The notes: generated by a model not told the origin, from the letters alone. Positions 11,100 to 25,103 are shown, counted from the stretch's first letter. The stretch is DNA of 64,000 nt from Ophiodon elongatus (GCA_016806645.1 JACSYO010000415.1:8440501-8504500); one strand, 5' to 3'. Numbers and translations are program-made.

Positions 11100-12080
11100 G
11101 ACTTGTTTTTTGGCACGAGCTCATGCTCTGTTCATAGTGCGTTGTCTTTGTGATTAAAATAACTTAAATGTGTGTCCTTTCTTGTTACTATTGGTAATAT
11201 GTTTTGCTCTACTGTTTTTATTCATGTTTATGTTGTAATTGATGGGTTTTAAGAATCAAAAACATGTATTATTGAGATCAAGGCTAAAAGAGCCAGGCTT
11301 CTTCTTCTTTACTGGAGGGATAAACACCATTCTTCCAAAAGGTATTTCCTGATGGTGGTGAAGAGTGATGTCTAACACATTGCCTCAAAATCTCCTATTG
11401 TGTAGGTGGTCAGCTGGGTCGAGATGTGGTGAGTGTGAAGTGCATTACACATGATTCGCATCATTGTATACTCATCATCAAACCACTCAGTGACCCCTTA
11501 TGGAAGCACATGTAGTCATTTTTTCATTTGTTTATTCTTTTAAGGTGTCAACTGTCTACATATGCTGACCACACAGACAGTAGGAAGAAAAATGAAACAT
11601 CCAAATCAACATGAAAATCCAACTAAACATTTACACTTAAAAAGAAATAAATGAAAAGTCATGTTCTCTCTGCAATAACCACTGGACTAATACTACTGCG
11701 CAAAGAAAGCAAGCGCATTTCATACCCAAAGGCAACCCAAAGTGCTTTAAGATTACACAAGAAACAAATGATTACAGCAATAACAGCAAGCAAGCACGAG
11801 GGTCAATTCTGGGCACGATTCCTTTGTCAATGTACATGCTCCCATTATTAGCATTATTAGTAGACACAATATATAGTTACATTTTTACACATATGATGCA
11901 CAACTCTAACTTCCTGTCAATCCTACTGATTCTTGTAGTTTTGTCCTAAAAGCTAGATGACATCAAGTGTTGGATGTATTGTAACTTTCTCCAGGTTAAA
12001 AAGGATGAGGCTGCGATAATTATATTTGCTCCATCCAACCTAACAGTTGAAATTAATGGAAAAGTTGGCTTCATGCCACA
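11100..12080. other. Intergenic between the two receptor genes, no gene seen
   Basis: AT-rich sequence with only short incidental ORFs. It could include upstream regulatory sequence of the IL-2Rβ-like gene, but no motif is decisive. Confidence 0.5.
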
Positions 12081-12700
12081 GTAACCTTTGACAGCATACG
12101 GTGTTATTCAATCCTGTTATTATCAGTTGAGAAGCAAAATCAACCCCTTTCTGTCTGCCTGGAGAATATTATTAATGCCTTCATTTCATCCCATTACCAT
12201 AAATCGATATTTTGCAATCAGCAAAAAAGCACTAAATCCTCTACAATTAGTCCAAAATGCTGCTGGAGATTGTTCCATGTCAAGCATCCCTTCATTGGCT
12301 TGCCATTGAGTCCAGAATACATTTAAAAATTATAGTAATCACTTACAACAATAAATGGATTTGCCCAAAGCTATATTTCTGCTCTGCTAAGCCCATGTGT
12401 ACAAAGGTGTGCACTTAGTTCAGCAGAAAAAGCTCTTCTCACAGTTTTTACAGTAAGTCTAGACTTGCAACCAAGAGTGCAGTCATATATATATATATAT
12501 ATATATATGAAAAAGGTAGACTGGTCTCCAATTGCAACAAGAAGGGATTTTGTTTTATCAATTTTGTCAATGTCTTCTACTAAAGGTGCCACATCTTCTC
12601 CAATTGAAAACCAGACCAGGTCTCAGGCCTGTTCCAGTTACCTCTCGAGCAAATACTTGGGAAGACTCTCATCCTATTGGATGAATTGAAACTTGTGATC
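12080..12700 (+). mobile_element. Degenerate LINE relic (L2/CR1-type reverse transcriptase tail)
   Basis: In shifting frames the plus strand reads ALNPLQLVQNAA, then QASLHWLAIESRIHLKIIVI, then a region with LCSAKP. This follows the layout of the C-terminal part of fish LINE reverse transcriptases (LQxVQNAA ... LHWLPIxxRIxFKIL). Stops and frameshifts are frequent, so it is dead. A (TA)n run is inserted at about 12485-12508. Confidence 0.5.
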
Positions 12701-13421
12701 TGGACCCTTTCAGAGCAATCTTTAACTCTTACTGATACGGTTTGTATGTGTTTACGTGTGACTGGCTGTTTTATGTCTATTCTTATTTCTCCTGCAGTAC
12801 TCAGATATCTCTCAAAAGAGATCTTCATTTCAAAGAGATTACCTCAATAATGTACTGTATGTTGGGTTTGTATAATGTATTCTAATGGAACTCCCTAAAC
12901 TTAATATGTCCTAAAAGGTTAGATACTGACATAGGGAGATGTGTGGTTCAATCAAATAGCAACATATCTTTTTTTTGGTCAAGGACAAAACAAGAGGACT
13001 TCTGGAACTCATTATCTGGAGTTCGCTCGGGGTAACATGAACGGGTCAAGACATGATTTGAGGAGAACCTTGCAAGCTGCAATTTTTTCATTGCGAAAAC
13101 CACAAAATAACAAAAGATTAGTAGCTGCAGCTGTTTTAAGTCTTATGCGGCAAGTCAAGGTCACGTCACAAGTCTCGCAAATAAAATGTCTTTCAGGTCT
13201 CTGAGTGCTGACCATTAAATTTCAACAGTTTTTTCCACAGTGCTGTAATTCTTTTGACATAATCTTCAATGCCTAATAATTTAAGTCGCCCTCCACTCAA
13301 AGAAGTGTTCTGCTTATGTTACGCTTATGTTTGACCTTAACTGTGCAGAATGCTATATATGTGCAGATTTTGACACCAGAAGGCTATTTCCTGGTTACTT
13401 ACGCTCTATGTTAACTTAGAT

Positions 13422-13453
13422 TTTATTCACCAGGTCAAAAACTGTTATTTATT
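13422..13453 (-). terminator. Candidate il21r polyadenylation signals
   Basis: Two minus-strand AATAAA hexamers at 13448-13453 and 13422-13427, about 950 bases past the stop codon. They are the nearest canonical signals I found, implying a long 3' UTR that includes the GA-rich microsatellite at 14.1-14.2 kb. Confidence 0.35.
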
Positions 13454-14082
13454 ATTAATGAATAACAGATTGGTTGTAAGCTAATATAAATAATTGTTTT
13501 TTGGTGTGTACAGATGATGAAAAATGTCCTCCAAGTATATTAAAGTTGCAACAGGATGGACGGTTACGCTGTTTACTGAGAAAATGTATGGGCTAGGAAA
13601 ACAGACACTATCTGACATCTTGATAAGGTTGCAGACATTCTGGTGCTACAGAACAAGCTAATGACAAGTGCATGAACATGAGAGTATGAAGCTGCATGTA
13701 CAGTGAAAAAAATGACACAAAAATAAACATCCTACGGCAGTACAAATCAAGGCAATAATTTCATCCCTTGGTGCACGTCTATAGAGTGTGACGACCCCTC
13801 CCTTCCTCCTGGGGTCTGTGTTGTAACATATGGGACAAAACCAAATTATGATTAATGATACCTTTTGCATCTTTTCTGGCCTTAAAGTCTCTCCACCTGA
13901 ACACGGATGCCTCCTCTTCCTTGGCTGACACGGCTGCTGTTTAGTTTGAGACATTTCCACGCAGGCTGACATTACTGACTCTCCATGTTTGTTTAGTTAA
14001 TGTTATCCTTTAAATAAATGTGTTTGTTTTTTACTTTTACCCTGATCTGGTCTCCTATTTATGTTGCAGCCTTTGAGCCGGG

Positions 14083-14085
14083 TCT

Positions 14086-14144
<59 letters not shown>

Positions 14145-14236
14145 CTCTCTCTTTCTCGCTCTCTCTCTCTCTCTCTTTCTCGCTCTCTCTCTCTTTCTCG
14201 CTCTCTCTCTCTCTCTCGCTCTCTCTCGCTCTCTCT
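14083..14236. repeat. (CT)n / (GA)n microsatellite
   Basis: About 150 bases of CT dinucleotides interrupted at intervals by TTTCTCGCT units. It would be GA-rich in the il21r 3' UTR. The long Ser/Leu and Arg/Glu ORFs over it are artefacts of the repeat. Confidence 0.95.
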
Positions 14237-14401
14237 GGAAACCTGACTCGCTACATAGTACAAAGTGCACAACTAAAACATTTCAAGAATAACAGAATAT
14301 ACAGTATTATATGCTATTTAATTTGAACAACAATGTAAAAACATTTTTTTATAATTGTCCCACAGCGCTAACTGATTGTGGCAGTGAATCAACGGCAATA
14401 A

Positions 14402-17400
14402 TCATGTTGTTTCATGGAGTTCGGTCTCTGAGTTGCTGGAGTCGTCTTGAATAGTGCTACATATCATCCACTGCTTGACGTAGTTAGAATTCAAGCTTTT
14501 GTGCTCATGGAATAAATCAGAGTGCATCTGCCCTTCTGCGTTTGAGTCTGAGGCTCCAGGGCTGCCGCACTCTCCAAAACCACTGTCAATAGTGTCCAAG
14601 TCCACATGGGGGTAGCCGTCTTCTGACTGCTCGTTTGAGGCGAATGAGTTGAGTGACACCCTCTCAGGTTCATTAGGCTGGGCACGTGGCTGAAAGTTTA
14701 TATTTTCCATCGATAAGTCATTCAGTATTTGGTCTACATGTTGTGGTAATATCCCACTTTGCCTGTGAGGTCCCTCTAAATCACGACCAGCCTGTTCTCT
14801 GTGGTCTTCCTCAAATGAACCAAAGTGTTCTCCACCTTGGTAACTTCTGAGGGTGTTTAAAGAACTCTGTGACGCGACTTCCTCCTCAGACTCTTCTTCT
14901 CCAGATAGAGTCACAGTGTGGATGGAGACGTGTCCGGTGGAGTGTCCGGTGCCCTGTGAACTGCCACCGTCCCGGAAGAACAGCAGCGGGTCGCTGTGAG
15001 GCTGCGGTGTGTGGAGGCAATGACCACCCTGTTTTATCCCGCTGTCCTCGCTGTAGCATTGTTTCTCGTTGTTCCATTGAAGGACGGCGTGCTGCTTCTC
15101 GCTCATCATCTGAGCATGTCGGTTGATCTTCAGGTAATCGTACTCGCTGAATACAGGCTTCACCCACTCCTGCAACAGAACAAATGGAACACATTCATAT
15201 GGAATATTAGCTTAAATAAATGGAAACAAAGGCCAATACATATTTAGAGTCATAGTTGCTTATTTACATTCTTTCAGAGAGTTTGATATCCGATTAAAAC
15301 TACTTTTAGGTTTTGGAGAGGTTGGCTGTTCTCCGCTTTTAGTCTTTCAGCTAAGCTAAGCTAAGCTAAGCTAAAAGGCTGCAGCTTCATTTTAAGCATA
15401 CAGATATAGGAGTTGTATTGATCTTCCCATTGAACTTGAGAAGACAAGAAGAAAGCAAATGACGGACATGTGTGCCTTAATAAAAAATTACCTTTTCTAA
15501 AAATGAAGTGTATGAGGCCATTATTATACACTTCATCAAAGGAGAGAACCTAATCTTTATCTTTTTTTCAGAATTGTTTTGCCCACAAATACTGCTTATT
15601 TTAATTCTGAGACATTAAAACTTGGAGATTTTCAGCAGGATACATCTGAACATTAAGTCTATATACATCTGATAATTAGCCCAGTGCAGACACAACATGA
15701 CACTGAAGTAAAGGAAAACATTCCATGGGGTGCCTGAAGTGAGTTCATCAGTTCCACTTAATATCTTGAGTGTCTGTCTTTGTCTTGTGTAAATTCTTTT
15801 AATAAAAAAAAAAGAAATTCTAACCTTACATTGAGTACATTGCTATTTTAGACATTAAACAAGATGATTTTTAAGAGTCTAGCTGTCAAAAAGCATTGAG
15901 CAGACTGCAAGGATTCAGCCCCTTTTCATGTTTTGTGCTCAAATAAGAAGCAATCTTGTACAATTTGGATTTTGTGTGCAACTTCACACAAATCTGCATG
16001 GCTTTACATCAACACAATCATGCTACCGGAAGTGAACCTCTATTCAGCAAGGTGATGGCCAGATAAGCATAAATCTGTTTCTTCATGCAAAGGCCACCAC
16101 ATCCTGATGTACAGAGCTCATCAGCATCACAGTATTGTCTCTGATCTGCTGAGAAAGCGTTAGCAGTCTGTACCACAACACTAAGATAGCGCAGTCGAAC
16201 TAGAACAATGCTTTCAAAAAGTGCTGGTTCAGTCAGTTGCAGTGATCCTGGAGATGTAATATAAAGTACAAAAAAAACCCGTAGAGAGTAACAAGGATTA
16301 TACTTCGCCTGTCACAAAGCACTACACATTGCAGGCAAGTTGTTTCCCTCTCACCTATTTTTGCATCAGATTTAGAATTACGGAATACAAGCGGTTGCAT
16401 GTACGTCATTTGTAAACTAAAAGAATGAAGTAAATTAAAATCCAGTTTGATGAATTCGAGAGTGCAATATTCACACACTATACCTATCTTTCATTAAAAA
16501 ACTGTAAAACTGCCTTGTGGAGAACATATTTAGGATTAATTCACAGGGGACTAAATATCATAGATGGATATCAGTTAAAACTCTGACAAAGGTTGAGCAG
16601 CATCCTGCCTAAAGTAAACTCCTTTGGAGCAGCTTGCAGTCCAAAGTCCACTAATTAAGTCTTAAAAAAGGCACACACGGTTATCAATGACCCAACAAAT
16701 ATCAATAAACTAATGTCATCAGCTATATGTTTTTATCGCTTGCATTTAAAACAAATAGAATCAAGTTACATTTTCTTCCAGAAGTCACAAGACAAGACTG
16801 CATATATTAGATAAAACTAACATCCACTTTCTGACATTTGTGGCATAACCCGATAGCATTTTAATTTATTGTAATTAGAGCACAAAATGTTCCTCATTTA
16901 GCTCAGTTTAGCACATGCATTGATTCTGCATAGAGAAAAAGGAAAGCAGTTCTAAATACAGAACAACTATTTCCTTTTCTCTCTAGTACTTCCTGATCGC
17001 TATGTTATTGGAAGCCGTAGCGCCCTCTGCACCACCAACATGTGTAACTGCACACAGATCTCAAGCTACTGGCTTGGTTGAGCTTGAAATGGTTATGTTG
17101 TTGACTTGTAATGTTCTTTTCACTAAGCTAAAAACTTTTAATACATTCTGCAGCTGCCCTTAGAAAGAATGTAGTGTTGCATGCAATTTGCATTCAATTG
17201 AGACATAATATGTCATAACGTGGCACCTTAAACTTCCTGCTTATATATCTGAAGCTCAAAGGATTGTGGGCCAGAATTGCCAGAAAAGCATGTTGGCTTA
17301 CATACTGCTATAGACCGAATGCATGAGGACATCCTGGTATTTTTGGCCTTTTGGTATTGGAATGCCAATATAGTCTACTCTCCATCAGCCTTAACATTAA

Positions 17401-20400
17401 ATTAGCACACATAAAATAAAGTGAGTGTGTTTCATTGAAAACCACAATCATTCTATGTCTGTTTGTCAAGCGATAGGAAGAAGAATTTACATTAGGGGGA
17501 AATGTAATAAAGGTGATGGAAAAAATTATCATAAAAACATTAGTATCTCGAGCAAAAACAGGCTTTTTTTTTTTAAGCCCGACACAATGACGCATGAGAG
17601 ATCTGTATCAGAGGTATTTTCCTCTGGGGGGAAAGAGGTCATACACACACACACATCTACCCACAGCATGTCAGATAGATGAAAAACGAAAAGCCTCTTG
17701 AAGCCCCTGCACACTGAGTCATTTACATCATGAAGGCCATTGCATGTGAAGTCAAGGGAAAGTCCCATCAAGCGGGGTCCAGATGTGCTGAAAGTCCCAA
17801 CTTGGGCAACACCTGCTGGGTATTTTGGAAATTACACATAATGCGCCCAAAGTTTGTTTTGCTCTGTCTCACCTTGAAGTTCCCTCCATAGTTGAGGTGG
17901 AGGGGCTTGAAGAACTCTTCTGCCTTGGGGATGTATAAAATCCGTTGGAGTTTTTGCTGCCACCACCTGAAATGAAATGAAACATGAAATTATTTCATGT
18001 TCATTTTATGTAAATAGAAAAAATAACACAACATCTGTAATTCAACTGCGCTCAGTCACTTTTGATGAGGTGATTTTGTTTTCGGTACCTGAGCTATGCA
18101 GAAGTGAAGCTGTGACCAAATAAAAACCAGTGATGCTGACAGCACAACATGACTTTCAAGTGAAGTGTTCCACAGTACAAAGCTAAAGCCGACTAAACTT
18201 TGGGATAAACTTTTTAGTTTATTGAGGTCAAAACTGTCCACGTATGCCATTCCCCACTGTAGCAATTACGTGCTAATTTGCAGTGTTAGTTTTCACCCAT
18301 TTGGCTCCAATGGTAAGAAAAAGATAATTTTGAGTGTCATATCAAGTCAGAAATAAGTTGCCAATAGTGATGTCCCAGATTGAGAATTTACATAGTCGAA
18401 TCTGATTGATCAAGTCTTGCCTGTCGTCGACTGATCATCGAATCTTTTATTTGCCCTATATTTAACCCTTTATGTATCTATAGAAAATAAGGATGCTAAT
18501 TTTTAGTTTTTTCCCCTGACGATAGCATGACCTCGTTAACTGACAAGATTACCGCCTTGCATGCAGGGGTACTGTGGGTGAAGTGCTAACAAGCCGCCCA
18601 GCTGCAGTGCATGCGCAAAACAGGCAACTGTCCCCAGTTCAACTGAGGAGAGTTAGCAGCCACAGTGTTGCGTGCATTGTCGTGGACACATACAGCCACT
18701 TTTCGCAGAAAGTTTATACAACATCAATTAGTTTAACTGAAAGGTTGTCAGCTGTGTGTCTGACCGGCATATTCTTTTAGGGTCTCAGCCAGTGCTCTGA
18801 AAGTCCAGTGTGCATTCGAGAGAGAGAGAGAGAGAGAGAGAGCCTGTGTGTGAGTATGAGGTCAGCTGTGAAGTAACAGCTGAGAGTGTAGCAGTGCAGT
18901 GTGTGTGTGCAGGCCAAGGCCAAGTTTCCGTGTCTTGTTTGCTACCTGCTGATTCAAATTAAGGGGGTTAGCCCCGAATCTAGTGCCAACAACGGCCCCG
19001 GCTCACCTAAGGTGGGCTGACCTTTATGGTGGACCAGCTATTAAGTGGCAAGACGCTCTTCTGAATTTTGCCCTGCTTTTAAAAAAAAAAAAAAAACTAA
19101 AAACCAAGATGGCTATTGTCGTTAGATCAGCAGGGGACATTTCAGGTTGCCGGAAAAAATCATTAGGTACTTTTCTTTATACAGCAATATTACTGTATAA
19201 AGAAAAGCTCTGTCTCGTGATTATAGAACTGAACACCATCTCCTGTCTGAATTTGAGATAATCTTAATAGATGATACAAAGACAAACTTCCTGGGTTGGT
19301 GGGACAGTAAAGTTCAGTTGTGGTATTGAACAGTCCTGCAACACATCCTGTCATCATGAAGGTTATTATGTTCAGCTGCTGTTGAAGCAGTTTTAAAGAG
19401 GTGTCAACTTCATGGTCATTTTGGAGGCTGCAGTTTGTGGTACTGTTGAACTGAGACGTTTCTAATTATTTGTCTACCCTCGTTGCTTTAATAGTAGTTG
19501 ACAACACATTGAAAAACGCCTGCAAGCATAACACAATACAATTAAGAAGCACCACAAACAAACTGATAATATAGTGTAGGTGCAAAGTTCATTTACTTTT
19601 TTGAGCGTGTGTTCTTTCTTGTTACTGTGTGCCGTTAATAAGTTAAGGTGTTGTCAGCTCTCACACTGATGCTCTGCATGACTTCCTATGTCTGCTCGCC
19701 ATTTCAGTGCAAAGTGCCGCTGCACGTACAGCGCAGCAGTGGTTTCTGTACATGTGGGAGGTAATGACAGGAAAGTCTAGATCGAAGAAGTGAGAAGTTT
19801 TGCTAATCATTTACTGGAAGACAAGCCTTGCTGACCTTAGGATGTTGTTTGTTTTCTTTCAAGCTTTTCCAATTTATTTTTCTGTGCAATGAATGTAGGT
19901 TCAATTAAGCGTACATTCAAAAGGAAATTTAACCTTTAAATATGATTTGCACATTTTGTTTTTATAATGATAATAGTTGGCTCAGTTCAAAAATTCCATT
20001 TCCAGAAGCTTCTCCAAAAAATTAGAACTAATCACTGAACATCGAGGCCCACCAGTTTGAAAATGAATAAATGAGTCTTTTGAGTCGGCGTGGTGAACGT
20101 CTTCAAGTTGCAAACCCGACTGTATTTTGAGAAATATGGAAAAGTGGACCACTTAGAATTGTTAATCAAGAGAAATCTTGACAAGTTATCAAGGTTGTGC
20201 TGGCAGCTCAGCACCAACAGCCCAAGGCTCAAGGCTCAAATCCAACTGGAGCCACACATGCTTTGAAAAAAACGGAACAGGGTCAAATTCGCATACTTGA
20301 AGAAAAATAAATTAACTCCAGTATTTACAATACTCACGTTTTTTTTAAATAACTCAGCAACAGGAGAACAAGGACAATAATGACGGTCGGGGAGACATAC

Positions 20401-22957
20401 CACCAAAGTCCATTAATTCCTGTAAAGGAGACATAACGTATCAAATAAGTACTGACAGAAATGACATGATAAATAAACTTCACGCTTCAATGCAGAAACG
20501 TATACTTGTAGGATGGTTTGAAGCATGTAAACAAAAATAACATCTGTGACTAGCATGAGACCAAAGCTGATTATTTCATGGCTGCAGGCCAGAAGGTACG
20601 ATGCTCTTCTACCTTCATATGTCCCTCTAGTCCTCCAATGTGCAGTGGAACTCCACTCGCTCCACGGACCCAAATAGACATTCTCAGGAGACATTTTGGC
20701 CTGAACATCCACAGAATAGTTGACATGTGGCCGCAGATTCTTATGGTGTAACAGAATGTTCTTCTCTGTCACCAAAAGGGAAAGAACCGGATCCTGTAAG
20801 AAAAGAAATAAAAACAGAAAACCTTTGGATGGGCGTCGCGAGCGCAGACAACTCACAGTAATAAGCTGCAACAGCCTTTTGATTTTGCGTTCGTGTTTTT
20901 GCTCACATATCACCTTCGACAAGTCTTTGTCGTCTCTTATGCGCACCCTGTACGTGACAGAATCTTCTCCGTTGTCGTGGTCCCAAGTGACGTTGTAGAA
21001 TCCGTTGGTGTTTGTCACACTAACATTGGCGGGAGGCGAAGCTTTCACTGCGGAAGTGAAGTCCCAAAGGGACCAGGGGGAATGTTATGAAACTGAAAAC
21101 GTGTACATGCCAACAATACTCCACACCACAACAGGCAGTTGAACATTATTTTTAGCTCTTGTTTCAATCTGGAGGTTAAAGCAGGTGGGGAGGCGTTTGC
21201 TGCCAAACGACTATTTAGGTATGCTGGGAAAGTTTGTCAGTACGATTCCTGTCATCTCTGAATTTTCTGAACTTTCAAACCAAACCGAACATGGTTTACT
21301 GTACAGTAATGTGATGGCTTGTGTTCAACAAGAGGGAAAGTGTTTCACAAGTGTCTAAGCTGTGTAAAATCTGCACGCTGGAATAATGAAAAGAGCTTAA
21401 AATGTCACTTCTTCTAAATCATTTCGAGACTGAAATATAAGGGACGTGATTGCTCTGTGACCTTTTTTTAATTCTCTGTTATCCTCCGATCCGTTCAGCA
21501 GAAATGACGAATACAGAAATGACGAATACAGAAATGCAAAATCCCTCAGAGATTATCAGTTTATCTTGACACTTACCCACGTCACACAGGTTCCATTCGG
21601 GTGACACACTGGCGTTCACTTGATCACCCTGTTGACTGGCTGACGCAGTACACACGGTTTCAGTGGATGCAACTACATCGAGCTTCCCCAGCTCCATCGT
21701 GCACCAGGATTGAGGTGGTTTGACGTCACAGCTTCCATTAAGAACAAGACCTTCATCACTACAACAGATAGACAACAGTGTGTTATTCTCAGGAATGTCC
21801 TGCGACTCCAGATGGCGTCTCAGCACCAACGGTTGTGGTTTTCTACGTGACGCAATGTTTTAGAGAAAGACTGATGCAAGGCAGTTCTATGAAAAGCTTC
21901 ACATCACGAATGTCTCTTTAGAGCAAAAATACAGCAGAGAGACAAAATCAAAGCCAAGTATTTTTCATCTGTCCCCCTGTTTCATAGAAAGAACATGAAA
22001 TATCTCACAGGCACGCTTTTTACTAGTGTGTTTCACCTAAGTGGCCCCTCTCCAAGTATGTAGCTACTAAAAGCCTGACTAATAAAATCAATCAACCACA
22101 GCAAATGTGTTTTTTTTTTCTTTCATGCTTTAATAAACAACAATCAGCAGCATGTCAATTGTTATTGCATTATTTTAACTCTCAAACATTAATATCAATT
22201 GGCTCTACTCCTTCCACCAATGACAATAAAACATGAGATACATTTCACATTATGAAATCACAGAAGTGAAGGATGTTGAAATCATTCTGATGGGTAACGC
22301 TGTGAGGAAGGTGCAATAAAAACCACCAATTAAATCTATTCAGCACCCTGCAGTGTTTCCATTATATCAAAGCAACTGTTGTTGTTTGTTAAAAAAAACA
22401 TAAAAACAACCAAAATGTTACTAATATTAGAACAAAATATTCAAATTGACCAAACTTGGGCATCCCGTTATTCAGAGGAGGAGAATCAACAGCTAACATT
22501 TTAATAAAAGCTAGCGGGGCTATGATGAAGCCGCTTACTGTAATGCATCAGCATAAAGCATATTAATATACAACGACCCCACAGACAGCTTGTACCTGCA
22601 CACGACTTTGATGAGGCTGGAATATGTCGGCACAGACCCGGAGCAGGAACAGTTCAGAAACCTTTTGTAGTCCGTCGAGCAGGTGACGTTGCACAAAGGT
22701 GTGACTGCAGCAGAAAAAAGAAGTGTTAGAAGTCAGTTAGAAATTGCATTTACCATATTTGACATTAATGCTGTACAAGCATCAAGACAATCACACAACA
22801 ATGTACAAAGAGTCAAATAAATGGAGTACATTAATGGGGGGAATACCTGTAGAAATACTTACAAGACCACAAAAGACACTGATTATATAAACTTACCACC
22901 GTGAACAAACAAATTGAGGTCCCACAGCAACAATAAGAGCACCGGTTTAAGAGCCAT
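14402..22957 (-). CDS. il21r: Interleukin-21 receptor
   Basis: Eight coding exons keep frame: 22897-22957, 22596-22704, 21577-21758, 20857-21047, 20613-20793, 20338-20419, 17873-17966, 14402-15169. They give 555 residues, close to the human receptor's 538. Residues 1-20 are a signal peptide (MALKPVLLLLLWDLNLFVHG). D1 has paired cysteines (LCNVTC, CSCSG). D2 carries FYNVTWDHDNGED and WSEWS at 225-229. The membrane span is about 246-266 (PTVIIVLVLLLLSYL). Box1 is about 280-291 (YIPKAEEFFKPL), then GGNFKEWVKPVF. The tail has VSIHTVTL, DGYPHVDLDTIDSGFG (Tyr near 486) and SNYVKQW (Tyr near 530). These match human IL-21R tail blocks VSIDTVTV, DMDTFDSGF and SYLRQWV as I recall them. Ligand IL-21 signals through this chain plus γc, JAK1/JAK3 and mainly STAT3. 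All splice sites are GT-AG. Confidence 0.93.
18366..18960. mobile_element. Possible hAT-type DNA transposon relic in an il21r intron
   Basis: It opens with AATAGTGATGTCCCAGATTG, resembling hAT ends, followed by a stretch with GATTGATCAAGTC and TCGACTGATCATCGAATC. No transposase domain is readable. A (GA)n run closes the block at 18821-18842. Confidence 0.3.
19170..19207. repeat. Perfect 15-bp inverted repeat (hairpin)
   Basis: CTTTTCTTTATACAG at 19170-19184 and its exact reverse complement at 19193-19207, with an 8-base loop CAATATTA. It lies in the il21r intron before the Box1 exon. Confidence 0.85.
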
Positions 22958-23406
22958 GGGGACGGCCCACTGTTATCAGCCGCTGGATCGAAGGAAATAC
23001 AGCAGCTGAAACCAAATATAGACAATTTGTTTTGTAGTTGGGCTATACAAAAATAAATTGAATTGAATTGAATTGAATAGTAAAAGAAAAGAAAATGCAG
23101 CACTGAGAGAAAAAGAAAAATATTCGGCCTTCCTGTGGGAATTGGCTGAATTCGGTCAAAGACTTGTTAATTATCAAATTTACAACAGCTCCAAAACTAA
23201 AACAAAAATAAACATCATCATTCGTATTAAAAGTGATAATTGAATACATTCATATAAGAGCATCAATGTTTCTCAGTCAGAATGATAAGGTAATGAAATG
23301 AATAACAAATGATCTCTCAACCCGGGTAAAACATCTTTAAAAGAACATTTTCCGTCTACATTTTCTGTTCTCGCATTTAATACATTTTAAGAATCGATCA
23401 TCTTAC

Positions 23407-23530
23407 CTTCTTTCAATCTAAAACTCTGACACTTAATCAGCCAACATGCTGACAGAGTTCACTCAGACAGTTCAGACGTCTGTGTGAGAGCGTTTAGTGG
23501 AACAATGTTTCGGTTTGTGACTGCAAAGGC
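23407..23530 (-). promoter_or_regulatory. Probable il21r 5' UTR exon and promoter region
   Basis: A donor AAGAAG|GTAAGA (23407/23406) lies upstream of the acceptor GATAACAG at 22970-22971, which opens the start-codon exon. The transcript start is not resolved; an AT-rich block with TGCATATTCATAG on the minus strand lies upstream near 23.63 kb. Confidence 0.4.
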
Positions 23531-23599
23531 ATCTTCGTCATCATCATCAGTGGTGTGACTAAGGATGTGGTTTCAGACCCTTTGAAAGCTGCCTGTGCG

Positions 23600-25030
23600 G
23601 TGCCTTCCCACCACATCTACACTGCTCCTATGAATATGCAATAGGTAATCAGAGAACTAAAAAAAGTCAACAGGAAACTGACTTCTTCTAAAATATAATT
23701 CAGTCATCTTATTTGTGTCACCTAAACAGGATTTCATACATTTGCAGTTGGGGGGAATGACACAGATACATATATGACAGATATTTTCTTCTCCCCCAAA
23801 TAGCTTATGTTCTACTGAAAGCTATCATAAAAAGGTATTAACTACCACAACTCCTTCTTCTTATAATTTATAACATTCATTCAAAACGCAACTAATACAA
23901 GTTTCAGTACCGAAATGATTCTGTACGCTGGCACCAGAGATGCTTTTTGATACCTTTCAAAAGACCCTTTTCATAAACCACCTACATGTCTAGAATGATA
24001 GTTTCTCAGGGGTTTTCAGTAGCTTCCACCACAGTATGTAGACCTGCTAAATGAGTCATAATCCTGCTGTGGAGCACCACAGAACTGACTTTTAATAATT
24101 AAATTAACTCTAAATGTTATTAACTCAGCGCCTGTTGAACTGTATCTACACGATCTCCACCAGGGGTTTAACATAAGAATCATAATTCATGTGTATATTG
24201 CATGCCATTTAAACTATTTTAAAGTGCAGGGCTGTTTTGTGCAATGGGTGGGCCGTTGTATTCAAATCACCAAGTAGGTGTACAGACGAGACGAGAGATC
24301 TTGTACCAATATTAGTCACAGCCAAATGCCATTCTACCACACAGAAATGTCACAACTACAGCTCATGAAATGGAGAATTGGCTGCTTTTCTAGATCTTAC
24401 ATTATAGTTAGTGACATATTTTTGGGTTTTGAATAGTTCCTTGGACAAAAAAAACAACACATTGGCTGATGTCACATTGAGATCTGTATTTTTATTTTCA
24501 CAGGCACTTCCCACTGTTGTCTGATGTTTACCAGCGCTGTTGCACTGCGGCTACTGGTTAGGCTGGGTTCAATGGAGAGGATCAATTCCCTATTGAGGTT
24601 TAAAGGCACAGAAGGTTAATGCTGCCAAAAGCCTAAATGTTGTACAAACACTTCACTACCACTGGAGGTCATTGTCAGTGAGGTTTATTTGCAGTTCACA
24701 GGTGTCATCAATTAGTTTGAAGCGTACCTCGCAACTGTTAGGTAGAATAGACTGCAAATGCACTTAAATAACTTAATGCTTTCTGGTTCTTTAAAAAAAA
24801 ATCTCATCACATACAAGTTGGTGTTTACACGTCGACATATGATGTCACATGTTTTCAAGAAGTTACCTCCTTGGTCAATCGTGTCAATCGTGTGCAAAGA
24901 TGTCAAACGCAGAATAAAATCAACATCATAGCACCATTGTAAGACATGACGACAGACACCTTGTGAACTACAAATTAGAACATTTTGGAAATGGGAAAAA
25001 TGTGTTGTGTGGGTGATAATTTACCTTTGA
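23600..25030. other. Intergenic upstream of il21r, no gene seen
   Basis: AT-rich, mostly unique-looking sequence. Short ORFs only. It is the natural place to look for il21r upstream control elements, but I can name no decisive site. Confidence 0.5.
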
Positions 25031-25103
25031 TCTTGAGTTTACAATCCTCTTCTCACACGTCCCATTTGCAGGTTACTGCTGTGTTACCACAGGGCTGGTG
25101 ACA

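Noticed and set aside
14003..14326. Long Ser/Leu and Arg/Glu ORFs over the CT repeat
   Set aside because: Pure microsatellite translation on both strands.
14869..15247. Plus-strand and alternate-frame ORFs over the il21r last exon
   Set aside because: Shadows of the il21r cytoplasmic tail.
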